Shown here: piece after piece, positions 10,139 to 19,431 of the stretch
Numbering within the stretch: the first letter of the stretch is position 1
Layout: every line of letters starts with the position of its first letter
DNA from: Bacteroidota bacterium
GTDB taxonomy: Bacteria; Bacteroidota; Bacteroidia; NS11-12g; UBA9320
Reading direction: 5' to 3'
Assembly (NCBI GenBank): GCA_018700895.1
Contig: JABIUV010000007.1
Coordinates: forward strand, 68,640-132,639
Length of the DNA stretch: 64,000 nucleotides
Translations under genes and position numbers: made by a program
Notes under the pieces: model-generated
The model's database searches: none
What the model was told of the DNA's origin: nothing
Seen by the model: the letters and a program-made list of their open reading frames with translations, nothing else

Positions 10139-10702
10139 TTAATGCAGGTGTTTATAATCAGCATCTATACTGATTTTTATGTCGTCAGAGATTTTGTTCA
10201 TCACAGTACGCGGAATTTTCACGTTGTAATCAGATGGATTTAGATTGAATGCAGCTTTTGCATTAACGACACCTCCCTTCACGGTAAAGGTGCCAGTAGT
10301 CGCCACCTCCTTAGTCACATCTTTTATGGTTAATTTCCCTGTCACTTGCGAAGTATAAGTGCCATCTGTGCTGACCTTTATTTTGGCTATGTCAGTAATA
10401 GTTCCACTAAAAGTAGCTGTACGATATTTGGTGCTTTCCATATAGTTTTCGTTGAAATGCTCCTGCATTAATGCCTTTTCAAATTCAAAATCTTTGATTA
10501 AGACACTAAATTGAATTTTTCCGTTAGCAGAAGAAAAAGCCGTTTTTACTTTGTGATTTACAGCTGATATATCCTCCACAGGGGTGTGACTAAAAAAATC
10601 GATAGTCCCCGTATTGGTTTTATAAACTCCGCCGCTATGGCTTGAGGCTGCTATAGCAATAAGTGCTAAGGTTGCTAATATTAATGTGCTAATTTTTTTC
10701 AT
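10139..10702 (-). CDS. YceI family periplasmic protein
   Basis: Signal peptide; YceI pattern ISAVNHKVKTAFSSANGKIQFSVLIKDFEFEKALMQEHFNENYMES..ATFSGTI..GKLTIKDVTKEV. Confidence 0.85.
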   Translation of the reverse strand: MKKISTLILATLALIAIAASSHSGGVYKTNTGTIDFFSHTPVEDISAVNHKVKTAFSSANGKIQFSVLIKDFEFEKALMQEHFNENYMESTKYRTATFSGTITDIAKIKVSTDGTYTSQVTGKLTIKDVTKEVATTGTFTVKGGVVNAKAAFNLNPSDYNVKIPRTVMNKISDDIKISIDADYKHLH

Positions 10703-10726
10703 TTTATCTATATTATCTTAATTGGG

Positions 10727-11173
10727 TTAATCAATAATTATGCAATCACTGAGTATCACATCTCTTTCGGCCAACAAATCAAGGTCACCCGCATCGTTCA
10801 TACCTTTGCAAAGGCCTTTAATTTTAATGTTACTATATTCCTGCAAACTCTCCACTTGAGACCTTGCAGCCGTGGCGAATCCACAACGTATGAACCCATC
10901 GTCTCCATTGGCTTGCAACACAATTTGAGGCTCTTTTTCATTCTCCAAATCAATACTATATATTGAGCCACTGACTGTAATAACCTGCTCAGCATATTGC
11001 TCTGTGGCAAGGGCTACGTCAGCATCAAAAGCAGCAAATAAGTCTGAAGTGGTTAATTCTTGTAATACGTCTGCCGTAGACACATCAGTGTGTTCTTTAT
11101 TGTACGCATTATAAAAATATACCATAGCTCCTAGGGCTACAAAAATCAGGGTAAGTATCAATGGTTTTTTCAC
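10727..11173 (-). CDS. Membrane-anchored OB-fold (tRNA_anti-like) protein
   Basis: N-terminal TM followed by OB-like QVITVSGSIYSIDLENEKEPQIVLQ...IKIKGLCKGM; GTG start. Confidence 0.6.
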   Translation of the reverse strand: MKKPLILTLIFVALGAMVYFYNAYNKEHTDVSTADVLQELTTSDLFAAFDADVALATEQYAEQVITVSGSIYSIDLENEKEPQIVLQANGDDGFIRCGFATAARSQVESLQEYSNIKIKGLCKGMNDAGDLDLLAERDVILSDCIIID

Positions 11174-11204
11174 GGGTTTTATATCTTATGAATGTTTACT
11201 TTTT

Positions 11205-11579
11205 CTAATTATTCAGTGCTCCTTGTTCTATCCAAGCGGTTACTTTATCTATATCACACTGGTTCATTTTGTCTCCTCCTTTGGGCATTTCAGATGCTGT
11301 TCCGTCGTGTTTCATACTACCAAGAAGTTTTCCGTTATTTACCCAAATTTTCAAATCGTCGTACCCATTTAAATCTACTCCGTTGGTACTCAAATCGTCG
11401 TGACAGCCAATGCAACTATAATTATCAAGTATAGGCGTGATATCACTGCTGAGAGACATATTGACTGTCTCACAATTGCTAGATGGATACAGTTCCTCTT
11501 CTGAGTTATAAGCACAAGAAGTCAGCAGTACAAAAGCACTTATCGTTAGGTATGCAATTTTTTTCACTGACACAAACAT
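11205..11579 (-). CDS. c-type cytochrome-like lipoprotein
   Basis: Lipobox-like LLTSCAY; single heme motif CIGCH; distal region MPKGGDKMNQCDIDKVTAWIEQGALNN. Confidence 0.8.
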   Translation of the reverse strand: MFVSVKKIAYLTISAFVLLTSCAYNSEEELYPSSNCETVNMSLSSDITPILDNYSCIGCHDDLSTNGVDLNGYDDLKIWVNNGKLLGSMKHDGTASEMPKGGDKMNQCDIDKVTAWIEQGALNN

Positions 11580-11646
11580 AATAAACTAGTGCTGACGAAA
11601 GCACAAGTCATATCGAAATGACAGAAAGAAGAAAATTAGGTTTTGT

Positions 11647-13185
11647 CTAAAGCGGTATGTTACCGTGTTTTTTTTTTGGTATTGTATCCACTTTATTCTC
11701 CAACATAGCAAATGCTTTGATAAGCTTGGTACGTGTATGCTCTGGCAGTATCACTTCATCTACAAAGCCACGCTCTGCAGCTCTATACGGATTTGCAAAT
11801 ATCGCGGCATACTCTGCTTCCTTGTCTGCCAATGCAACTTGGAAATCATCTGCTGCTTGTATCTCCCTTCTGAAAATAATCTCTGCGGCTCCTTTGGCTC
11901 CCATTACTGCTATCTCGGCACTTGGCCATGCAAAATTCATATCTGCTCCTATATGCTTGCTATTCATCACGTCATAAGCTCCACCATAGGCCTTTCGGGT
12001 GATTACCGTAATACGTGGCACTGTAGCTTCGCTAAATGCATAGAGTAGCTTCGCTCCATTGGTAATAATTGCATTCCATTCTTGATCTGTACCTGGTAGG
12101 AAACCAGGCACATCCTCCAATACTAGAAGTGGTATATTGAAGCAATCACAAAAACGAACAAATCGTGCTCCCTTTTGCGAAGATGCAACATCGAGCACAC
12201 CCGCCAAATACGCTGGCTGATTGGCAATAACTCCTATGCTACGTCCTGCTAACCTGGCAAAACCTACTACAATGTTGGGTGCAAAGTTTTTATGGATTTC
12301 GAAAAATGAGTCAGTGTCTATGACACCATCTATAACATCGCGAATATCATAAGGTTGATTGGCACTATCAGGTACGATATCGGTTAATTGCTCTCGCGTT
12401 TCGTCTCCAAGTGTATATTCTACTTTAGGTGCCTGCTCCTCACAGTTCTGAGGCATATAGCTCAATAGCTTTTTGATGTCTTCTATTGCTTCTAGATCAT
12501 TGGCTGCGGTGAGGTGAGCTACACCACTTTTTTCGGAGTGCACACTTGCACCGCCGAGGTCTTCTGAGCTTACCTCCTCATTAGTTACTGTTTTTACTAC
12601 ATTAGGACCAGTGACAAACATGTAACTGGTATCTTCTACCATTAGAATAAAGTCTGTAATGGCTGGCGAGTATACTGCCCCTCCTGCACAAGGTCCCATG
12701 ATGGCACTAAGTTGAGGCACCACACCACTAGCTTGTGTATTACGATAAAAAATATCAGCATAACCACCTAATGACACCACACCTTCCTGTATACGAGCAC
12801 CTCCACTATCATTTAGTCCTATTAAGGGTGCTCCATTTTTCATGGCCATCTCCATGATTTTACATATTTTTTCGGCGTGAGTCTCAGACAATGAACCACC
12901 AAAAACAGTAAAATCTTGAGAGAATACATAAACCAATCTACCCGCTATGGTTCCATATCCGGTAACCACGCCATCGCCTGGGTAGTGCAACGTATCCATC
13001 CCAAAATCAGTACTTCTATGTTTTACCAAGGCTCCAATTTCTTCAAAGGAATTCTTGTCGAGCAGCAAGTCCAAGCGTTCTCGAGCGGTGAGCTTATTCT
13101 TCGCGTGTTGAGCGTCTATTCGCTTTTGTCCGCCACCCAATTTAGCCTCGGCCAGCTTATTCTTTAATATATCTCGGTTATTCAT
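11647..13185 (-). CDS. Acyl-CoA (propionyl/methylmalonyl-CoA) carboxylase beta subunit
   Basis: Carboxyltransferase motifs [60 protein letters not shown]. Confidence 0.93.
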   Translation of the reverse strand: MNNRDILKNKLAEAKLGGGQKRIDAQHAKNKLTARERLDLLLDKNSFEEIGALVKHRSTDFGMDTLHYPGDGVVTGYGTIAGRLVYVFSQDFTVFGGSLSETHAEKICKIMEMAMKNGAPLIGLNDSGGARIQEGVVSLGGYADIFYRNTQASGVVPQLSAIMGPCAGGAVYSPAITDFILMVEDTSYMFVTGPNVVKTVTNEEVSSEDLGGASVHSEKSGVAHLTAANDLEAIEDIKKLLSYMPQNCEEQAPKVEYTLGDETREQLTDIVPDSANQPYDIRDVIDGVIDTDSFFEIHKNFAPNIVVGFARLAGRSIGVIANQPAYLAGVLDVASSQKGARFVRFCDCFNIPLLVLEDVPGFLPGTDQEWNAIITNGAKLLYAFSEATVPRITVITRKAYGGAYDVMNSKHIGADMNFAWPSAEIAVMGAKGAAEIIFRREIQAADDFQVALADKEAEYAAIFANPYRAAERGFVDEVILPEHTRTKLIKAFAMLENKVDTIPKKKHGNIPL

Positions 13186-13193
13186 TGTGATAG

Positions 13194-13949
13194 TTATCCT
13201 TCTAGCTGTGAAATAAGTTCTTCCGTAAGTTCCAAGTTGTGATACACTGCCTGTACGTCATCGTCATCTTCAAATTTATCAATCATTTTGAGCACCTCCT
13301 GTGCCTGCTCCAAATTTAAGGTAGTGGTACTCTTAGGGATCTGCTGTATCTCCGTACTTTTACTCTCTATGCATAGCTCTGCGAGTTTGCTCTGCATATT
13401 TCCATAATCGTCAAATGTGGTGTAAACTATGGTTACCTCATCGGTTTTTTCTACATCTTGGGCTCCGCCATCTATCAGCTCTAGCTCCAGCTCATCTACA
13501 TCCTTATCTGCTAGGCTTTCATTGTCGATAGTAAAAACTCCTTTGGTATCAAAAATAAAACTTAATGACCCATTGGTACCCAAGTTTCCGCCTTTCTTGG
13601 TGAATATAGATCGGACGGCCGCCACTGTTCTATTAATATTGTCTGTAGTAGCTTCCACAAAAATGGCTATTCCGTGTGGAGCATAACCCTCGTAGGTTAC
13701 GGTTTGCAGGTTTGCAGCTTCAGCCCCACTACCTTTTTTGATGGCTCGCTCAATGGTATCCTTGGGCAAATTGGCTCCTTTGCCATTTTGTACTGCTAAT
13801 CTAAGAGCTGGATTTGAGTCTAAATCAGGCCCACCATCCCTTGCAGCAATTGTTATTTCTTTAATAATTCTAGTCCAAACCTTAGCACGCTTTTTATCCT
13901 GTGCAGCTTTACGGTGTTTTATATTAGCCCATTTACTATGTCCTGCCAT
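13194..13949 (-). CDS. yebC: YebC/PmpR family protein (MAGHSKW type)
   Basis: [32 protein letters not shown] plus [29 protein letters not shown]. Confidence 0.95.
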   Translation of the reverse strand: MAGHSKWANIKHRKAAQDKKRAKVWTRIIKEITIAARDGGPDLDSNPALRLAVQNGKGANLPKDTIERAIKKGSGAEAANLQTVTYEGYAPHGIAIFVEATTDNINRTVAAVRSIFTKKGGNLGTNGSLSFIFDTKGVFTIDNESLADKDVDELELELIDGGAQDVEKTDEVTIVYTTFDDYGNMQSKLAELCIESKSTEIQQIPKSTTTLNLEQAQEVLKMIDKFEDDDDVQAVYHNLELTEELISQLEG

Positions 13950-14000
13950 TTGTCTTTAGTTACTCCACGTTATACTCTGGCAAACTTAGTCATATTGCAC

Positions 14001-14036
14001 AAAAAAGCCTTCTCGATACGAATATCGAGAAGGCTT
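14001..14036 (-). terminator. Rho-independent terminator of the 14058-14789 gene
   Basis: Perfect 14-bp stem aagccttctcgata/tatcgagaaggctt with 4-nt loop, followed by T run on the minus strand. Confidence 0.85.
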
Positions 14037-14057
14037 CTAATTTTCTTTCTACTTATC

Positions 14058-14789
14058 TTAGTGAGTTATGGTAACTTTTGATGTAGTGACTTTATCCCCA
14101 TTTGTAACTTTAAGAATGTATATACCTTTTTCTACGGCATTTACATCAAGTTGGTAACTGTTTGGCGTAATAGCAGAAACTTCGTTACTATTTATTACTG
14201 TTTTCCCGTTGAGGTCTATGAGCTCTATGGTTACTGCATTGCTCTCTGCGAATAGCAAGTCTACATTCAATAGGTTAGTTGCCGGATTAGGATATGCTGC
14301 TACATTGTTATTGTACTCTAAGTTTGCTACAGAAGCACCATATTGTTTCTCCCAAAGCATTTCTTTTAGAGCAAAGTTATCCGTAGAATCCTCGTCTACA
14401 GGAAGTGCCCCTCTATCAAAAAGGTAAGCCTGCACTGCGAAGTAAATCTCGGTAGTAGTTCCTATTGTACCATTAATGCCGGCTCCAATTACAGGGCTTT
14501 GCACGCTCCCACCACTTGGAAGATCTTCTCCCAATATTATGACTGCAGGATTAGATGATACCATCAAATTATTATCCGTTTTGCGAATTAATGCCCAATT
14601 GTAATAGATACTATCTCCTGCTGAGAGAGCATCACCACTATTGCTTATGGTAAATTGCACGTCTAAAGTAGTCGTAGACTGACCATCTTTAATAAAATCC
14701 GGCTTATCAATAGAAACAAGTGTTAAATCAACTTGAGCGTAAGTTAAACTGGTTAAAACAACGAGTAAGAGAGTAAGTGTTTTTTTCAT
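14058..14789 (-). CDS. T9SS type A sorting domain secreted protein with CARDB-like domain
   Basis: Signal peptide; C-terminal AYPNPATNLLNVDLLF...GIYILKVTNGDKVTTSKVTITH. Confidence 0.85.
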   Translation of the reverse strand: MKKTLTLLLVVLTSLTYAQVDLTLVSIDKPDFIKDGQSTTTLDVQFTISNSGDALSAGDSIYYNWALIRKTDNNLMVSSNPAVIILGEDLPSGGSVQSPVIGAGINGTIGTTTEIYFAVQAYLFDRGALPVDEDSTDNFALKEMLWEKQYGASVANLEYNNNVAAYPNPATNLLNVDLLFAESNAVTIELIDLNGKTVINSNEVSAITPNSYQLDVNAVEKGIYILKVTNGDKVTTSKVTITH

Positions 14790-14832
14790 GTATTGCTGTA
14801 AATTATTTATTCAAAGGTACGTATTTAAAAAC

Positions 14833-17679
14833 TCAAGCTATCAACGTTTGTAGTTCAGAAATGTCAAGATTGGATAATATATTGTTCTCTGTCACAATTA
14901 AGTCTTTTGAAAATCCTTGCTTCTTTTTCTGCAATTGCATTATTTTTTCTTCTATCGTATTGCGTGAAATAAACTTGTAGCTGAACACCTTATTCTGTTG
15001 ACCTATCCTATGACTTCTATCACGGGCTTGTGCTTCAGCCGCTGGATTCCACCAAGGGTCTACTATGAATACATAGTCCGCAGCTGTTAAGTTGAGGCCC
15101 ACGCCACCCGCCTTGAGCGATATCAGAAAAACACACGGGTTTTCTGCAACTTGAAATTCTTGCACATAGCGAGCTCTATTTTCTTTAGACGTGCTTCCAG
15201 TAAGTCTGAAATAGGGTACTTCCGTTTTCAAATCTCGCTCTAATAAGTCGAGGTATGACACAAACTGTGAGAAAACAAGGACCTTATGCCCATCGGAAAT
15301 GGCGGTGGTAATTTTTTCAATGAGCACATTGTGTTTGCCGCTACTGTGAGCATATGCATCATCTGTTAGGTAAGGATGATTAGCTATCTGCCTGAGTTTA
15401 GACAACCCTTGCAGTATAGAAAATCGAGATTTTTCTATTCCTTTTTGCTCTACCATATTCACTAAGTTGTTACGGTATTCAGACTTTACCTCTTCATAGT
15501 ATTTTTCTTGTTCCTCCGTCATAGGGCAGCTTATTACTTTTTCGGTGATAGCTGGCAAGTCCTTTGCTACTTCTTCTTTTGTACGCCTCAGCAAGAAGGG
15601 TTTTATTATTTTTTGAAGCTCTTTGGCTTTTTCATGGTCATCATTTTTTTCAATAGGTTTAGCATACTTTTCCTCAAACTGCTTGAGAGAACCTAGCAGA
15701 CCTTGATTCAAAAAATTCATTTGACTCCAGAGGTCACGAATCGTATTTTCTATAGGTGTTCCGGTAAGTGCTAGCCTGCTTGCTGCACGCAACTTATTAA
15801 TATACTTTGTAGTTTTGGCAGTTGTGTTTTTTATGTTTTGACTCTCGTCTAATACAATAATCTCAAAATCCATCTGCTCAAATAGGGAGATATCGTTGCG
15901 TAGCAAGCCGTATGATGTGATTATCAAGTCAGCAGGAAAGAGTGACTCTAGCCCTTTGACTCGCTTATTCCCAGAATGCAAGTATACCGTTATATTAGGT
16001 GTGAAAAGTGCTATTTCCTGTATCCAATTGAGCAATAGTGAAGTAGGAGCGACGAGCAGAAAAGGACGCTTATTCTCTTTCTCTTTAGTATATTTTACTC
16101 GCTGTAAAAATGCTAAGGTCTGTATCGTCTTACCCAAGCCCATGTCATCTGCCAGTATTCCACCAAATCTGTTGTTGTACAAAAACATTAACCAACTCAA
16201 TCCCTGAATTTGATACGGTCTTAACTCCCCATTGAATAGTGCGTGTGGTTTTTCTTCCTGTATTTACACAAGACTTACAAGGTGATCCTTTATTTTCTTG
16301 GACTTAATAAGACTCAATACATCAAGCTGATACTTCTTTACGTTAAAGATGTTGTCCTTACCAGTATGTTGTCTAAGGGCCTCCCCCATAGCAAACCACT
16401 CTTGAGGAAACACAAACAACTCTCCATTAGCCAAAACCATCTGGGTGTTGCCTTTTTTCATCTCTTTTACGATAGTAGCAAATGGGATTACTTCTTGTCC
16501 AATCGTTATTTTTATCTCCAGGTCAAACCAATCTATCTTGTCATTAATGGTATAGTTGAGTTTAGGTTGGTCTGTACTATAGGCATGCTCTAGTTTCGTC
16601 TCCAGTTTGAAATGACTAGCCGAAAGCACCTCCTTATGCTCACGTAGCCAGCTAATAGCTGCTACTAATGATGAATCTGGCAAAAGAAAAAAGTCAGTAT
16701 CATCAGGATTTAAATTTAACTGTGTAAGGGCTGCTACTCTATTGCTCTCCCATATTTTAGACCTTTTGTACTTCGTAAACTGAGGTTCATTTTCATTCCA
16801 TACGAGCTGGGTATGAAAGAGCTTATTAGTCCCATAAGCAAATCTATGCTCACCGTAGCAAATGAAAAGTCGGAAACCAAATTCACCCTTATGTTCTACT
16901 AATTTTAACAGGGGTTGTGCTTCGTCTTTCTTAGTCTCTATCTCAAAGCCTTGGGCAAAAACAGGTGCTGTCTCTAGCAGAGACAACACAAACTTTTCGT
17001 AATACACCTTCTCATTTTCGGGTTTTACATGAACGAATTTCTTATGAATAAAAACCGCCAACTTACTACCCTCCACAAAATCATAAAATTTATACAAGCC
17101 ACCATGGACGATCATACGTGCTGGATTTTGCGTGAGCATGAGTGCCCCTTGTTTCATAAAGGGTATACGCTCGTCCTCATATTTTAATGTTATGAAATAC
17201 GATGTTCCATTTTCATTTCGTCTGAAGTGAAATAACGCCTTAGTGTACTCTGGTTTCATCCGCACTCTAAATGCCGCGGGATTAATATCATCTGCTACGT
17301 ATATATCGCTGCTCTCTGCAGGCATAAGAGCAAGCCACTTGAGTATTACTTTTTCTATGTATGGGCGTATCTCCGATTTAAACTGCTCCTTGTTAAAGTA
17401 TTTATGAAAATACTCCTTGGGGCGTATCTTTTTCTTGGGCGAAAATTTTCGGATAATGTTCTCAACCAATAAATAATCAAGCTCCGCTAGTTGTTCTAAC
17501 TGCTGTTCCGAAAGTTGGGTATAAAATGAAGCATTGCCCGAAAACACTTTTTGGTAAGTGAGCGATAAGGTATCTACACTGGTATACGCCACTACATATG
17601 GGTGCACCAATACTCCTAGCTGCGGATGCTCGTGTACACTATATATGAGTTGATACTTTGCGTCTTGCGATACTTTCAC
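14833..17679 (-). pseudogene. SNF2-family DEAD/DEAH helicase, split by in-frame TAA at 16264-16266
   Basis: Upstream ORF 16264-17679 and downstream ORF 14833-16200 (GGILADDMGLGKTIQTLAFLQ, DESQNIKN, SHRIGQ) are in the same frame; the 21 codons between read IQEEKPHALFNGELRPYQIQG. Confidence 0.85.
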
Positions 17680-17802
17680 TGCGTATTATCTTCAAAAAAA
17701 TAAGGCAATATACACGGGTTCTTTATTTTGTAAAAACATATTTAACTAAAGTATGAAGACAGCTCATTTTTTGTCTACTATCTTAAGACACCCGTTATCA
17801 AC

Positions 17803-18360
17803 CTATATATCCAGATACTTGGTCTCCAGTAACTCAAGTATTTGATCGGGTTTAGATTTTCGCCAATTGATTTCATTGAGCCCTCCGCCAAAACTTAGCG
17901 TATAATGTAGTCTGTAATTTCCCATCTCCTCTAGCACGTGAGGTAACGCATTGATAATGTAAATGCCTCCTTCTATATCATCCTTCCACTCCTGGTAATA
18001 GTCGTCCCCATCTGCATGAAAATTGAGCACGTTCTCTACGATTAGTGCAAAGTTGTGTATACCGCAGTCTACGAGGTGGTCTATGAGTTCCGTTTTGAGC
18101 ATCATAATATCATTGTGTATCGCATCATTCCATTCGCCTATGAACTCTATGATACAAAACTGTTGCTCGTAATCAGCATATAGCAACTTATAAAAAAGTG
18201 TTTCGCTCCCAAAACTATCCCACTGCGGGTGAATCAGATAATTATAAACCCTATTGGTATAATGAAACTCAGAATAGACGGCACCATAATTCAAAGCATT
18301 TTCATCGTGCTCCGAGTTGTAAATATCTCGCCAAAGATAAAACGGCTCTATGCTATGCAT
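17803..18360 (-). CDS. Conserved hypothetical protein
   Basis: 185 aa intact ORF, start overlaps the end of the glycosyltransferase gene. Confidence 0.7.
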   Translation of the reverse strand: MHSIEPFYLWRDIYNSEHDENALNYGAVYSEFHYTNRVYNYLIHPQWDSFGSETLFYKLLYADYEQQFCIIEFIGEWNDAIHNDIMMLKTELIDHLVDCGIHNFALIVENVLNFHADGDDYYQEWKDDIEGGIYIINALPHVLEEMGNYRLHYTLSFGGGLNEINWRKSKPDQILELLETKYLDI

Positions 18361-19276
18361 CTATATTCGTCTCGTCCACAAGGTAAAGGGGTCTATTCTT
18401 CACATTATCACTAATCCTACTAATATACTCACCTATCATGCCTATGCCTAGTAGCTGTATACCGCCCAGAAACACTATTGTTATCATAAGAGATGCCCAG
18501 CCTGGCTGGTATACACCGAGTACAAATCGTGAATAGAGGGTGTACATAATAAGCACAAGACCTAGAGCGGCACATGCAAACCCAGATAGCGTAGCAACAC
18601 GCAGCGGCCAATTAGAAAAAGAGGTTATGGCATCCAGTGCCAAGGTTATCATCTTACCATAGGTGTAGCCTGTTTCTCCTGTGTTTCGACCTTTGCGTTC
18701 GTAGGTAATATAGGTTTGATTAAAACCTAACCACGCGATTTGCCCTCTAAGGTACCGTTGTTTCTCAGGCATTTGCTTTAGAGCATTGGTCACTTTGCGA
18801 TTCATCACTCTAAAATCTCCCGTATCTATAGGAATATCTATACGGGTAATTCTATTCAAAAGTTTATAAAAGACCTTTGCGGTAAACTTTTTTAGGAAGG
18901 ACTCTTTGGCTCTGCTTTCTCGTTTAGCGTACACTACATCATAACCTTGCTCCATTTGTTTTAATAAAGTAGGAACTACTTCTGGTGGATCTTGCCCGTC
19001 ACTATCCATTAAGAGTACCTCGTCACCTTTGGCGTAATCTATACCCGCCGACACCGCGACTTGATGACCAAAGTTTCTGCTCAGATTGATGTATTTAGCA
19101 TGAGGAGATGCTGCACATATCCCCTTAATGGCTGAAAGTGAGTTATCCGTACTCCCATCATTGACAAAAATCAGTTCATAAGCTACACTGTGTTGCTGCA
19201 GCACACCCACCAATTCTTGGGTAAATGCATTCAAACCATCTTGTTCGTTGTATATGGGAAGTATAACCGAGAGCAT
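18353..19276 (-). CDS. Glycosyltransferase family 2 (DPM/GtrB-like, two C-terminal TM segments)
   Basis: MLSVILPIYNEQDGLNAF..ELIFVNDGSTDNS..LSRNFGHQVAVSAGIDYAKGDEVLLMDSDGQDPPE. Confidence 0.92.
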   Translation of the reverse strand: MLSVILPIYNEQDGLNAFTQELVGVLQQHSVAYELIFVNDGSTDNSLSAIKGICAASPHAKYINLSRNFGHQVAVSAGIDYAKGDEVLLMDSDGQDPPEVVPTLLKQMEQGYDVVYAKRESRAKESFLKKFTAKVFYKLLNRITRIDIPIDTGDFRVMNRKVTNALKQMPEKQRYLRGQIAWLGFNQTYITYERKGRNTGETGYTYGKMITLALDAITSFSNWPLRVATLSGFACAALGLVLIMYTLYSRFVLGVYQPGWASLMITIVFLGGIQLLGIGMIGEYISRISDNVKNRPLYLVDETNIDA

Positions 19277-19431
19277 TGGTGCAAAGTAATGGATTTTAAA
19301 ATGTATGTTAACGTACTAGCCGAACCAAAAATATTCTCGTGTCTTAGAGCCTAATCAGCTCTCCGTTTTCTTCGTTTGCGTATATACCTGACTACGAGCA
19401 GGACTAAAACAGGTATGGGCACAGCGTAGTT

